Assembly: GCA_031288415.1 (NCBI GenBank)
Contig: JAITRL010000357.1
Span: forward strand, 1-39,260
Source of the DNA: Deltaproteobacteria bacterium
Lineage (GTDB): Bacteria; Desulfobacterota; Desulfarculia; Adiutricales; Adiutricaceae
DNA: 39,260 bases
Direction: 5' to 3'
The notes below the pieces were generated by a model. It ran no database searches, had not been told where the DNA came from, and saw nothing but the letters and a program-made list of their open reading frames with translations. Positions 24,514-33,963 of this stretch are shown piece after piece. Positions within the stretch are counted from its first letter, which is position 1. Each line of letters begins with the position of its first letter. The position numbers and the translations under genes are program-made.

Positions 24514-24857
24514 TAAAACAACCTAAATTCCCATGCCGCCCAAAACGGCGGTCTTGCGGACCCCGGGGCCATCCAGGCAGCCAGGAACCCGTCGCCTGTT
24601 CCGTGTCCTTCTTCTCCTTCCCCTCCGGCGTCGCCTCATCGTCAGCGTCAGCGCGCAAGCGGTCGCCGGTTCCCGCCGGCAGCCCGAGCCCAGCGGACCC
24701 CGGCGGCACCTTCCCAAGCCCTGTCCTCAGAATAAGACCTGCCCCCCGTCCCGTCCCGGCCGAAAGCCAGGCGGCACATTCTTCAGCTCGCACCCCAGTC
24801 CATTACAAACGCGCCAGTCTGTTCCCTCGGGCTGACGGCGCCTATCCGTCTCTCGCC

Positions 24858-24882
24858 GCGGACCTTTTCGGATAAGGTCCGC
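24858..24882 (+). promoter_or_regulatory. Perfect hairpin in the kinase leader
   Basis: GCGGACCTT (24858-24866) pairs fully with AAGGTCCGC (24874-24882) around a 7-nt loop. A T4 run (24892-24895) lies about nine bases beyond. This could be a weak attenuator or just a structural element. Confidence 0.5.
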
Positions 24883-25070
24883 GCGTGCCGGTTTTCCGCC
24901 CGCCGCCCGATCGCAATCCCCATCGGTTGCCCGCAAACTCAGGCCACCCGCGCCTTTCCGGGCCAGCCGCGCCTTGTCCGGCCAGACTCCGCTTCGATCC
25001 TCGCCGCGCCAGCCGGCGCCTCCCCTTTTTCAGGCCTCCTTCACTCTTCCGTTCATAAAGAGGCGCCGCC

Positions 25071-25163
25071 ATGGCTGTTCCTGGCGCGTTCACGTCCGAC
25101 ATGGCCTTCCGCCCTGCCCAGGGAGCGGAAGCGCCGTACTTGCCTGTTATTCCGCTGTTTTAA
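25071..25163 (+). CDS. Possible 30-residue leader peptide
   Basis: ATG 25071 is preceded by AAAGAGG seven to eight bases upstream and opens a 30-codon frame ending TAA at 25161-25163. The peptide starts MAVPGAFTSDMAF and ends YLPVIPLF. It lies inside the long leader, 291 bp before the first kinase. No similarity was recognised; it could be a regulatory upstream frame or chance. Confidence 0.3.
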   Translation: MAVPGAFTSDMAFRPAQGAEAPYLPVIPLF

Positions 25164-25454
25164 CGTTCCTTTCGGGGTTCCTCTCCGGGGCTTCCGGCAC
25201 GCGACTCACCTCATTGGCAGGAAAAAATCGAAGGCGGGCTTCCCAGCCTTCCCCGGCGGCCGCCTTTCGCTGCCGCGACGCTCGCCGCCGAGGGCTTCTC
25301 TGCGGCAACAGGGTATGTGTCTTATGTGCGGACCTTCAGGCTTACCGTTTACCGGTTCCCTGCGCCTTCCCGCGGCCGGGGGGCCGCGGGCCCTCTTTCC
25401 GGCGGCAAGGCCAGGCGCGGCCCGGGCCCTCCTTGGCGCTCCCGGAGGCGCCCG

Positions 25455-28400
25455 ATGACCGCGCGGGGGGGGGCCGAGTCCCGGCCGGCCTTTTCCCTTA
25501 ACTTCCGGGACTCCTGGGGCCGGGCGAAGGCGCTGGCGAAGCGCAATACCCTGTCGATCCTCGCGGTGTTCACCGCCGCGGCGGTGCTCGTCGTCTCCCT
25601 GTACACCGGGAGCCTCGTCACGGCCTACCTGGACTCCGACCTCACGACCTTCGCTTCCGACCTCCAGTCGGCCGCGGCCGAGGCGGCGGCCCTGGCCTCC
25701 GGGGACGAGTTCGCGGCCCTCGCGGGTTCCGGGGAGGCGGCCGCCCAAGGCTACCAGCGCCTAAAGAGCCTGCTCGCGGGCCTGCAGACGGGGGGCATGC
25801 GGGTGTGCTACGTGCGCCTGCAGGATGGCTCGGCCAAGGTGGTGGCCGACTCGGGGGCAGGGGGCCCGGCCGGCGTGCCCCAGCGCCCGGGCGATGATTT
25901 CGACGTGTCCTCGCGCAAGGGCCTCTCGGAGGCCTTCGAGGGGATTTTCCCCAGGGCCGAGCCTGTGCGGTTGAGCGCCCGCGCGGACCTTTTCGCGGCC
26001 TACGCCCCCGTCTTCGACTCCTCGGGCGCGGTGACGGCGGTCGCCGCGGCCGAGGCCGTATGGGGCGGCAGGGACCAGGCCTGGGGCGCGGGCATGCGCA
26101 GCATCTCCCTGGTCCAGATAGCCGCTCTCCTGGTCTTTCTGGCCTCGGGGTTCGCGAGCCTTCTGGGCTGGCGGCGCGAGGCCGCCCTCGCCGACGCGGC
26201 CAACTGCAGCAAGTCCATGCTCCTGGCCGGCATGTCCCACGAGATCCGCACCCCCATGAACGCCATCATCGGGCTCTCTGAACTGGCGAGGCGCGATTAC
26301 GGCAAGCTCAGGGCCCTGGAGCACCTGGAAGGCATCAAGACCGCCGGGGCCGGCCTTCTGTCCGTTGTCAACGACATCCTCGAGTTCTCGCGCCTGGAGG
26401 CGGGAGAGCCCGTCCGGGAAGGCAAGCCTTACGGCACTGCCAGGCTCATCATCGGCACCGTCGCCGTGGCCAGGGCCGGGCTGGGCGCGGCCCCCCTCAA
26501 GCTGCTCGTGGACGCCCGCCCGGATCTCCCGGAGACCCTGGTGGGCGACCAGGGGCGGGTCAGGCGCGTGATCTTCAACCTGCTGGGACAGGCTTTCAGG
26601 AACGCCCGGGGGGGGTTCGTGCGCTTCACCGTCGAACGCGAGACCGAGGGCTACGACCTCAGGCTCGTGATGACCGCCGAGGTGCCGGGGGCGGGCCTCA
26701 AGGAAGGCGACATCGATCGCCTTTTCGGCGGATTCAACCCTTCCCGGGACGGGCCGCCGGTCGACCCCGCCCTCGCCTGCGGTCCTGGCGGCAGGTCCCT
26801 CAGGCACACCGACGGGGCCGGGCTGGGCCTCGCCCTGGCCGCGCAGATCTGCCGCGCCCTGGGCGGCAGCCTCACCGTGCGCCCCGGCGCCTCCGGCTCA
26901 GGGGCCGTCTTCCGGGCGGAACTCGTCCAGAAGGTCGCCTCCTGGAAGCCCGTGGGCCAGCTCTTCGAGGCCTCATCCGCCTCCGCAGGGGGCAGTTTCA
27001 AGGCCGGGTTCTACGCGCCAGACGCCAAGGTGCTCGTCGCCTGCGGCACCGAAAGGGGCGTTCAGGAGCTCGCAGCCCTCCTGGCCCCCTACCGCATCAC
27101 CCCGGACGTGGCCTTGAGCGGCGAGGAGGCCCTGGAGCGGATCGCCGCCAGGGACTACGATCTCGTGCTGGTCGATCAGGTCATGCCCGGCCTGGGCGGG
27201 GTGGGCGTCTGCCGCCGCGTGAGGTGCGCCGTGGGCGGCCGCTTCGAGTGTCTGCCAGTGGTCGCCCTCGCGCAACCCCATGCCGAGGACGAGGCGGATG
27301 TGCTCACCTCCGCCGGGTTTTCCGGGGCCCTGGCCAAGCCGGTGGATCCTGCGGACCTGGACGAGGCCCTGAACAGGTGGATCCCCGACTCCAAGATCTT
27401 CTCCCGGCTCGATGGCCCGCAGGAGAGGCGCCGTTCCGCCTGGCCCGGCGGCATTGGCCGCCACAGGAGCGGCCTGCCGGACCTCCCGTCCCTGAACCGT
27501 CCGCTCGCGGGCCCAGTGGGCTTCGACGAGGAGGCCTGGGCCCGTTCGGTCTCCGTGTCGGAAGAGCTCAAACGCGTCGGGAGGAGCGGGGCCTGCTGGA
27601 CCTCCGTGCCGCATCCGGGGGCCAGGGCGCCTGTCAATTCTCCGGGCGCCTTCCCTGCCGTTCACTTGGCGTCTGGCGGCCGGCCGGCTGATACGAACGA
27701 TGCCGCCGCCTCCGGGCTTTCCTCAGGCGCCGCCGCCCAGGGGGCCTCCCCCGCTGAAAAAGCCTCCGCCGAGGGCGGCTCCGCCCCTGCCGAGGAAGGC
27801 GCCCCTGGAGGGGGTTCCGCCCGCGCCGACGGCGCCCGGCACGCCGGAGACCCGTTCCCTGTCTTTCTGGAAGGGGTCGACCGCGAGATCGGCCTCTCGC
27901 TGGCGGGCGGCTCCGAGAGGCGCTACCTCTCTCACCTGCAGGTGTTTTCCTCCGCCTCCAGGGGGGTGCTCGAAAGGCTCTACCAGGAACCCTGCCATGA
28001 CCCGGCCCTCAAGCCGCTGGGGCCTCCGGCGGACATGGCAGGCCGAGGCATCGGGCCCGTCTTCCGCGTCATCTCGGAAACCCGTAAGCAGGAGGCGGTG
28101 GAAAGCCTCTCGCCCCCCGCCGCCGATGGGGCGCCAGCCCAGTTCGCCCAGTTCGGCGACGGGGGGCTTCCCGGCCAGGGAGGCGGGGAATCCCCGCCTC
28201 AGCCCTCCGGGCCCCAGCCGTTCACAAACTCGGAGTTCGTCTTCGTCGCGCGCACCCTCAAGTCATGCCTGGCCGGCATAGGGGCCGAAGCCCTCTCCTT
28301 CGAGGCCATGCTCCTCGAAAGGGCCGGGCGCGCGGGGGACGCCCCCTACCTCGCCAGAAACCTTCCCGCTTTCCGGGAGGGCCTGTCCAGGCTGATCCTT

Positions 28401-28847
28401 GGCGTGGAGAGCGCCTCCCTCGGCGAGCCCTCGGGGACGGAAGCCTCTCCTGGGGAGCATGGGGACCATGCCGCTTCCGAAGGCGCAGCGGTTCACGGGC
28501 CCTCAGGCCTCTTACGGGCCTTGGCGGCCCCAGGGGACGGAAGGGCCGCTCCGGCGGCCTCCGACGCGGCTTTCTCGCCCCTCCCGCCCGGCCGCTCCGG
28601 CGCGGCCGGGCGGGGCGCCTCCCCCGTCCTGTTCGAGGAGCTCTTGCGCCTGGAGGCGGCCTTGGGCTCCAGGGACATGGATGCCGTGGACGCGGCCGTC
28701 CCTCAGATACTCGCCCGTTGCTGGTCCGAGGGGGTACGCCGCGAGGCGGAGCGGATTTCCAGGGGGGCGGGGGGCGGAGCCGGCGGCTCCCCTGAGGGCG
28801 AAGCCCGCAGGCCCCCGCTCTCCGGCGCGGGGGGAAAGGACGCCTGA
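25455..28847 (+). CDS. Hybrid histidine kinase with degenerate ATPase and split, His-less HPt-like domain
   Basis: 1130 residues, inner membrane. Order: TM1 (33-55), periplasmic sensor (about 56-215), TM2 (217-239), HisKA with H262 (MSHEIRTPMNAIIG), HATPase, receiver with D574 (VLVDQVMPG) and its AKP lysine, then a long Ala/Gly/Pro/Ser-rich tail. In the HATPase the second N-box Asn is Gln (Q379) and the G1-box Asp is Val (V410), so ATP binding is doubtful; the G2 box GAGLGL remains. The tail holds an HPt-like domain in two parts, EGVDREIGLSLAGGSERRYL and, after a disordered insert, VARTLKSCLAGIGAEAL; the phospho-His position is Arg (R933). ATG 25455 has GGAGG eight bases upstream. The second kinase overlaps its stop. 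Confidence 0.88.
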   Translation: MTARGGAESRPAFSLNFRDSWGRAKALAKRNTLSILAVFTAAAVLVVSLYTGSLVTAYLDSDLTTFASDLQSAAAEAAALASGDEFAALAGSGEAAAQGYQRLKSLLAGLQTGGMRVCYVRLQDGSAKVVADSGAGGPAGVPQRPGDDFDVSSRKGLSEAFEGIFPRAEPVRLSARADLFAAYAPVFDSSGAVTAVAAAEAVWGGRDQAWGAGMRSISLVQIAALLVFLASGFASLLGWRREAALADAANCSKSMLLAGMSHEIRTPMNAIIGLSELARRDYGKLRALEHLEGIKTAGAGLLSVVNDILEFSRLEAGEPVREGKPYGTARLIIGTVAVARAGLGAAPLKLLVDARPDLPETLVGDQGRVRRVIFNLLGQAFRNARGGFVRFTVERETEGYDLRLVMTAEVPGAGLKEGDIDRLFGGFNPSRDGPPVDPALACGPGGRSLRHTDGAGLGLALAAQICRALGGSLTVRPGASGSGAVFRAELVQKVASWKPVGQLFEASSASAGGSFKAGFYAPDAKVLVACGTERGVQELAALLAPYRITPDVALSGEEALERIAARDYDLVLVDQVMPGLGGVGVCRRVRCAVGGRFECLPVVALAQPHAEDEADVLTSAGFSGALAKPVDPADLDEALNRWIPDSKIFSRLDGPQERRRSAWPGGIGRHRSGLPDLPSLNRPLAGPVGFDEEAWARSVSVSEELKRVGRSGACWTSVPHPGARAPVNSPGAFPAVHLASGGRPADTNDAAASGLSSGAAAQGASPAEKASAEGGSAPAEEGAPGGGSARADGARHAGDPFPVFLEGVDREIGLSLAGGSERRYLSHLQVFSSASRGVLERLYQEPCHDPALKPLGPPADMAGRGIGPVFRVISETRKQEAVESLSPPAADGAPAQFAQFGDGGLPGQGGGESPPQPSGPQPFTNSEFVFVARTLKSCLAGIGAEALSFEAMLLERAGRAGDAPYLARNLPAFREGLSRLILGVESASLGEPSGTEASPGEHGDHAASEGAAVHGPSGLLRALAAPGDGRAAPAASDAAFSPLPPGRSGAAGRGASPVLFEELLRLEAALGSRDMDAVDAAVPQILARCWSEGVRREAERISRGAGGGAGGSPEGEARRPPLSGAGGKDA

Positions 28848-30892
28848 TGGGGGAGGAATCCGCAGAGGGCGGGCGATTCAGGAGGGGGCTGGACGGCCAC
28901 ACGATTTTCATAGCGTTCATCGTCTCCCTGGGGGCGGTGCTGGCCCTGTCCTTCTACACCTTCATCGTCATCCGCGGGTACATGAAGGCCCAGGAGGATG
29001 ACTTCGTCAGGCGCCTCAAGCGCCAGGCCGTCTCGGCGGCGGCCCTTGTGAGCGCGGACGAGCTTTCCCGCTTCAACGGGCCCGAGGACGCTTCGCTCCG
29101 CGAGTACGCGGACCTCAAGTCCCGCGTCAAGGCCTTCGCCGAACGGCTCGGCGCGGCGGGGGTGCGGTATTTCCGCATCGTCCCCGACGGCAGGATTCAG
29201 TACATAATCGACGGCGCCAACGACGAGGCCAAGCGGATCGGGATCGACGTGGAGCCCGTGGCGGCCGAGGCCGAGCCGGGGGCGGGCGCCGCCTGGTTCG
29301 AAGGCAAGGTCAACGTCAGCGGGGTAGGGTCAGGGGAGGCGGCCTGGGACGGCCTGGCCGTCTCTTACGCCCCGGTGAAGCGCCCTGACGGGGCGGTGGC
29401 GGCCGTGGCGGGCGTGGCCGTGGACGACAGTTTCATCAGGGAATCAAGTTCCCGGATGACCCTGTTCCTGTCCATTCAGACTGTAGCGGTGTTCCTGGTC
29501 AGCGTCTGCGGGCTCGCCTCCATCTTCTCGAGCCGCCGCGCGGCCAGGCGCGCGGCGGCCGCCATGCGGGCCAAGACCTCCTTCCTGGCCCGCATGAGCC
29601 ACGAGATCCGCACCCCCATGGCCGCGGTGGTGGGCCTGGCCGAGCTGGCCCAGCGCGAGTACGGCGGCCCCAGGGCGGTCGAGCGCATCAACGGCATCTC
29701 CATGGCCGGCGCCAGCCTCATCGCCGTCATAGACGACATACTGGACATCTCCAAGGTGGAGCAGGGGAAGGTCACCCTCAAGTGCCGCCGCTACTGGACC
29801 GGGGCCCTGCTCAGCGAGGCCGCCGCGGTGGCGGCGGTGCGCATCGGCGAGCGTCCCCTCAAGTTCGAGCTCGACGCCCCTCCCGATCTGCCTGCCGAGC
29901 TGTACGGGGACGGGGGGCGCGTCAAGCAGATCCTCCTTAACCTGCTCAACAACGCCGTCAAGTACACCCCGCGAGGCACGGTGAGCCTCAAGGTCAGGGT
30001 CAAGGCCCTTTCTCCGGACCCTTCCCCGGCGGGCGGCCAGCGCCTCCCTGCGGCTCCCCCTCCCGCGCCGTGGCGCCAGCGGCGCGCCTCCGGCCCCGGT
30101 CCTGGGGGCGGCGACCTGCGCGATGGCGACGTCTCCGCCATGCCGCAGGCGCTTTTCAGCTTCCGGGTGCAGGACAGCGGCGTGGGCATCAGGCCGGGGG
30201 ACCTGAAGCGGATTTTCCGGGAGTACTCGCGCGTGGACCATGACAGCAACAGCGGAGTGGAGGGGACCGGCCTGGGGCTCTCCATCGCCCGCAACCTGGC
30301 ACGGGCCATGGGCGGCGACATCCACGCGGAGAGCGTGTACGGGCAGGGATCGGTTTTCACGGCGGAGATGCTCCAGCGGGTGGCCGACCTTTCCCCCATG
30401 GGGGAGCTGGGCTCGGCCCCTGCGGCCGCGAGGGAGACGGCCAGGGTAAGTTTCACGGCGCCGGAGGCCTCCATATTGGTGGTGGATGATCTCCCCAGCA
30501 ACCTCATAGTGGCGGAAGGGCTCATCGCCCCGTACCAGGCACGGGTCTCGACCGCCTCCAGCGGCCGGGAGGCGGTGCTGGCCCTGGAGAAGCGCAACTA
30601 TGACCTGGTGCTTCTGGACCACATGATGCCGGGCATGGACGGCATCGAGACGGCCCAGGCCATCCGCGCCGCCGACGAGGGGCGGTACTCGTCCCTGCCG
30701 GTCATAGCCTTCACCGCCAACGCGCTGGTAGGCATGCGGGAATATTTCCTGGAGAACGGTTTCGACGACTTCATGGCCAAACCCATGGACGTGGAGGAGC
30801 TTGACAGGATCCTGAGCAGGTGGATCCCGGACTCCAAAAAGAAGCCGATGCCTCCGCGCGAGAAAAACGGCGTGGCCGCGTTAGGCCTGTAG
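28847..30892 (+). CDS. Canonical hybrid histidine kinase
   Basis: 681 residues, inner membrane. TM1 (19-42), a periplasmic Cache/PAS-like sensor (about 45-200), TM2 (205-227), HisKA with H252 (MSHEIRTPMAAVVG), HATPase with intact N369 (NLLNNAVKYT), G1 D443 (QDSGVGI) and GTGLGLSIA, and a C-terminal receiver with D591 (LLDHMMPGMDG) and AKP lysine. A Pro/Gly-rich insert (about 388-433) splits the N and G1 boxes. Its sensor and the RWIPDSK end of the receiver mirror the preceding kinase, indicating a duplication. The ATG overlaps the previous stop by one base (TGATG), with AAGGA seven bases upstream, so the two are translationally coupled. No output regulator is next to them. Confidence 0.95.
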   Translation: MGEESAEGGRFRRGLDGHTIFIAFIVSLGAVLALSFYTFIVIRGYMKAQEDDFVRRLKRQAVSAAALVSADELSRFNGPEDASLREYADLKSRVKAFAERLGAAGVRYFRIVPDGRIQYIIDGANDEAKRIGIDVEPVAAEAEPGAGAAWFEGKVNVSGVGSGEAAWDGLAVSYAPVKRPDGAVAAVAGVAVDDSFIRESSSRMTLFLSIQTVAVFLVSVCGLASIFSSRRAARRAAAAMRAKTSFLARMSHEIRTPMAAVVGLAELAQREYGGPRAVERINGISMAGASLIAVIDDILDISKVEQGKVTLKCRRYWTGALLSEAAAVAAVRIGERPLKFELDAPPDLPAELYGDGGRVKQILLNLLNNAVKYTPRGTVSLKVRVKALSPDPSPAGGQRLPAAPPPAPWRQRRASGPGPGGGDLRDGDVSAMPQALFSFRVQDSGVGIRPGDLKRIFREYSRVDHDSNSGVEGTGLGLSIARNLARAMGGDIHAESVYGQGSVFTAEMLQRVADLSPMGELGSAPAAARETARVSFTAPEASILVVDDLPSNLIVAEGLIAPYQARVSTASSGREAVLALEKRNYDLVLLDHMMPGMDGIETAQAIRAADEGRYSSLPVIAFTANALVGMREYFLENGFDDFMAKPMDVEELDRILSRWIPDSKKKPMPPREKNGVAALGL

Positions 30893-30929
30893 GTCCGCCT
30901 GTGGCCGTTAACGGGAGCGCATGTCCTGT

Positions 30930-30967
30930 AACGGGGCCTGATCCCGGCAACGGGGCCTGATCCCGGC
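30930..30967. repeat. Exact 19-bp tandem duplication
   Basis: AACGGGGCCTGATCCCGGC occurs twice in succession (30930-30948, 30949-30967), about 40 bp after the stop of the second kinase gene. Confidence 0.9.
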
Positions 30968-32259
30968 AATGCGGCAGGGCCGGAAATCCGCGGCGGGCCG
31001 AGGCAGGCCGCTCAGGTCCGACGGGCCGCGGAAAACCGCATGTCCTGTTTGGCCTGCATGCAGCCCTGGCGGCGGCGCAGGCCCGCCCGGCGGGCGCCGC
31101 GGGGCGGCGCCCGCCGGCGCCGATGGCCCTGCCCCGTAACCCCCTCCGGGAATTCGCCAGGCGGGGAGTTCGCCGGCGGGCGCGCGCGCCCGCAGGACCG
31201 GCCGCCTCTCGGGGCTTTCCGCTGAGGCATCATCCGGTTTGCCTCCCCGGCTCCGGCAAGGCGCTGAAAGCCCCCGCTTCCGGCCGCAAGGCGTCGGCAT
31301 TTCACGGCCTCACGCGGCGCAGGCGGCTTTTCCGGCGGGCCGAAGGCCGGAGAAAGCGGCCATGGCATGGGAAAGCCCCCTGCCGATCGTCTGGACGCGC
31401 ATTCAGCGGGGCCGCCGGGAAAGCCGACGGGGGCTGTCTCGTCACTGCCACGGCCTGAAGGCCTGGCGAGCCCGCCGGGGGCTCCCCCAAGCCGGCGCCC
31501 CCGGCGGGCTCCTTGCCGGGCTGATCCGCCGGAGCGGGAAAGATCCGGCAGGAACTTCCCCGCGCTGATCGGCGGGCGCGATGATCCCGCGAGCCCCTGT
31601 CCGGACATGGCTTCGGCTCGGTCGGCGGCGCCTTATGAGAGCCCGGCGGCATTCCGGCCGCGGAGAAGGCCGGTTTCCCGAAAAGAGGAAATCCGGCTTC
31701 CTTATGACCGGGCCGGCTTAAGCCTCCGGCCGTAAAGGGCCGTGCCTGCCCGGCACGGCGGCTTGCGGACGGGACGGGAAATCCAATGGCCTGAACCTGG
31801 CTTCCGCGCTTAAGTTTTTCCGAAAACGTCGCCTCCCGTTCACGCGGGATCGCGGCTCCGCCGCCCCCTGAGAGCCGCAGGAACGGAGGCAGGGAAAGCG
31901 GCGGCCAGGCCTGCCCCAAGGGAAAAGCAAAAAAACGGCGGCCAGCGCCGGGCTTGAAGAGGCAGCCGGTCCGCGCGCTTCAGGGAGCCGCGGCTCCGCG
32001 TTCAGCATGGGCGACCCGTGATCTTTCGGCTTCCCGTCATTGCCGGGCGTTGAAGGCATGAACGCGGGCCGACGAGAGGCGGATAAGGGGGCCAGGGGGT
32101 CCGGGGCCGGCGGCCCTTGCGCGGAGCGGTTTCGGACGCAGGAGCGTGACATGGGCAGGGATCCGCGCATTACCGGACCGCCTCGGCCGGTTCCGCCCCG
32201 GAAGGCGGGCTGAAACCGCCGGGAATTCCCTTGAGAAACCCTGTTCACCTTTGACTTAA
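30968..32259. other. Long gene-free stretch with a very stable hairpin
   Basis: About 1.3 kb between the kinases and the insertion sequence. A perfect 14-bp stem with a 3-nt loop lies at 31087-31117; it has no T-run but may end or protect the kinase transcript. An 8-bp hairpin GCCGTGCC/GGCACGGC lies at 31739-31759. No gene or gene remnant was recognised. Confidence 0.5.
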
Positions 32260-32297
32260 CCTGAATTCCGCAAGAAATCGCGTAAATACGCGTTATT

Positions 32298-33900
32298 TCA
32301 ACCGCTCCTGATGTACTCATTGAGATCATCAATGGTCACGCCAAACCGGGAAAGAATCTCCCGTTGCTTCTTTGTGAGCGGATTCAGAAGCCGCATGGCC
32401 CCTTGACTCATGATGGCCCGGATTGTGGAGAGCTCATCGATGACATCCTTTGCGGTTAACCTATTGGTTTCCATCCATTTTGAAAGAATATTTCTAAGAT
32501 ATAGTCTAACAATAAGTGATACAAATGCGCAGAACATTTTGCCTTCTGTCGTTTTTTGCTTATGGGTTCTGAGACGTTTCATGTCAGTATGGTTTTTGAT
32601 TTCATCAAGGTTTTTTTTCTGTTATGTCTCTGTTTTTATATATGGATATGATTTATTTTGATGTTAAAGTCGTATTCGTGAGTATGCAGGCATATCCAAG
32701 ATCTTTGGCTATAGCGTCAATGGCTTCGAAATCCCTGGTCCAGCGCGGCCCTCCGGAATTATCGCGTTTAGGGAGGCTGAAGCAGCGGATGAATTCGCGT
32801 ATTTCCGCCTTTGTCAGTTCATTCTTCCGCGACAACGTCTCCTCATCGGAAGCGGTTTTCCTGCAGAGGCCGTCGGTTTGATCCGCGGCAAGCTCAGGGT
32901 TGAAATGAACGTGCAGCGTTGATGCCGCTCCATGATATTCTCCCCTTACCGCAAGACCAAACATTTTGAAGCCGTCGAGACAGTTGCAGGATGACTGGAC
33001 TGAAGCACGGTGCCGCAATATCGTCTCTTTAACGGCCTTTGCGCGGTTCTCAAACGCCGTCATGAGCGGGTACCCGTTTTGACGCATAAACTCTATGTTA
33101 GCCGCAGACGCAAAACCCCAGCCCAGGACAAAGCAAACCCCTTTAATGCCGTAATCCTCGTTATGCTCCATCATGAATTTGAGATGCGACTTGTCGACTA
33201 TCGCGCCCTGATAAGCGGCATAAAACGCAGGAGGCATGGACTGCCGCCCCAAATACATCGCCATATTGATCCGCGGCAGACGGTCACCGTCACGGTCATA
33301 TCCAGTCTCATCGTCAAGGATGCCTTTAGCGTAGGTTGAGCGCGATGTCACGCCGTAAGCAAAATATTCCGTCTGGGTCCTGCGCGGCGCCCGCTTTTTG
33401 AAAAACCTCATACGCTCGACGCAGCCGATTGACTCGAACAGCCGCGACGCTTCCTGGCCTGTCATGGACAGCGAGGGCATGGTCCGCTCGAAAGGCGCTC
33501 CAGGCGGCTCATCACGTTGCCTTCAGCAGGCATATACGCCGCTATGCCGGACACGCGCGCTGAACCGGAGGGGATCAAGGAACTCTCAAGTATCTCCCTG
33601 ACGCCTAGAGAAGACAGGATTCCGCGCGACAGGAAGGGCACGCCGATTTCGTAAACCGTGCCGTCATCGCGCGGTGTCCTGACATCAACGTGAGAGGCTC
33701 TCTCGCCATAGAATTCGTAGTAGGCGTTATTCGGGATCAGAAGTCCTGCATCTTTGTCCAGTTTGCCGATGGACTTCCTCTTATTGGTCGGCTGCCCTTT
33801 GCTGTAACGGCAAGTCCCCAAGACGTGAAACACGTACGGGTACCTGCCGGTCTTGGCGACAATGATGCCTTTGTCGGAAAGAGGGACCCGGCAATTTAAT
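32298..33900 (-). pseudogene. Transposase pseudogene (IS1634-like)
   Basis: One transposase in three pieces. N-terminal part, about 33900-33490, contains GRYPYVFHVLG and KRKSIGKLDKDAG. The middle part (33480-32653) contains GYDRDGDRLPRINMAMYLG. The C-terminal part (to 32298) contains MKRLRTHKQKTTEGKMF. Lesions seen: a frameshift near 33480-33500; an in-frame TAA at 32653-32655, probably once GAA; and a frameshift in a run of eight A (plus-strand T8 at 32611-32618). Restoring these gives a continuous frame through IISIYKNRDITEK, which holds the expected third catalytic acid. Two catalytic Asp positions are Gly (FAYGVTS, VLGWGFAS). No good start codon remains behind the AGGAGG at 33918-33923. 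Confidence 0.85.
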
Positions 33901-33935
33901 TGGGGGCCGCAGCAACCCCTCCTGGTATATCATGT

Positions 33936-33963
33936 ATTATACACCTACAAGAGAAACTTGCAA
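33936..33963 (-). promoter_or_regulatory. Promoter of the transposase
   Basis: On the minus strand TTGCAA (33958-33963), a 16-bp spacer and a perfect TATAAT (33936-33941), followed by AGGAGG at 33918-33923. It lies inside the AT-rich right end of the element. Confidence 0.65.

Larger units (their letters stand above)
24520..25454 (+). other. Long C-rich leader of the kinase operon
   Basis: The plus strand is markedly richer in C than G (about two to one around 24601-24660), unlike the neighbouring spacers. It contains a CCGCC/GGCGG hairpin near the start, the 9-bp hairpin at 24858-24882 and a 30-codon reading frame at 25071. C-rich, G-poor RNA is what Rho binds, so premature termination control is conceivable. 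Confidence 0.4.

Noticed and set aside
24533-24835. 100-codon frame starting 13 nt after the predicted kinase-operon start
   Set aside because: It has no ribosome site and a Pro/Arg-rich composition. The hydrophobic patch LFRVLLLLPL is too little evidence for a real protein.
25317-25454. 46-residue N-terminal extension of the first kinase from GTG 25317
   Set aside because: It is Arg/Pro-rich, has no ribosome site, and ATG 25455 has GGAGG at ideal distance.
32598-32660. Programmed frameshifting as the reason for the split transposase
   Set aside because: The A8 run would allow it, but there is also an in-frame stop, another frameshift, two lost catalytic residues and no good start codon, so decay is the simpler reading.
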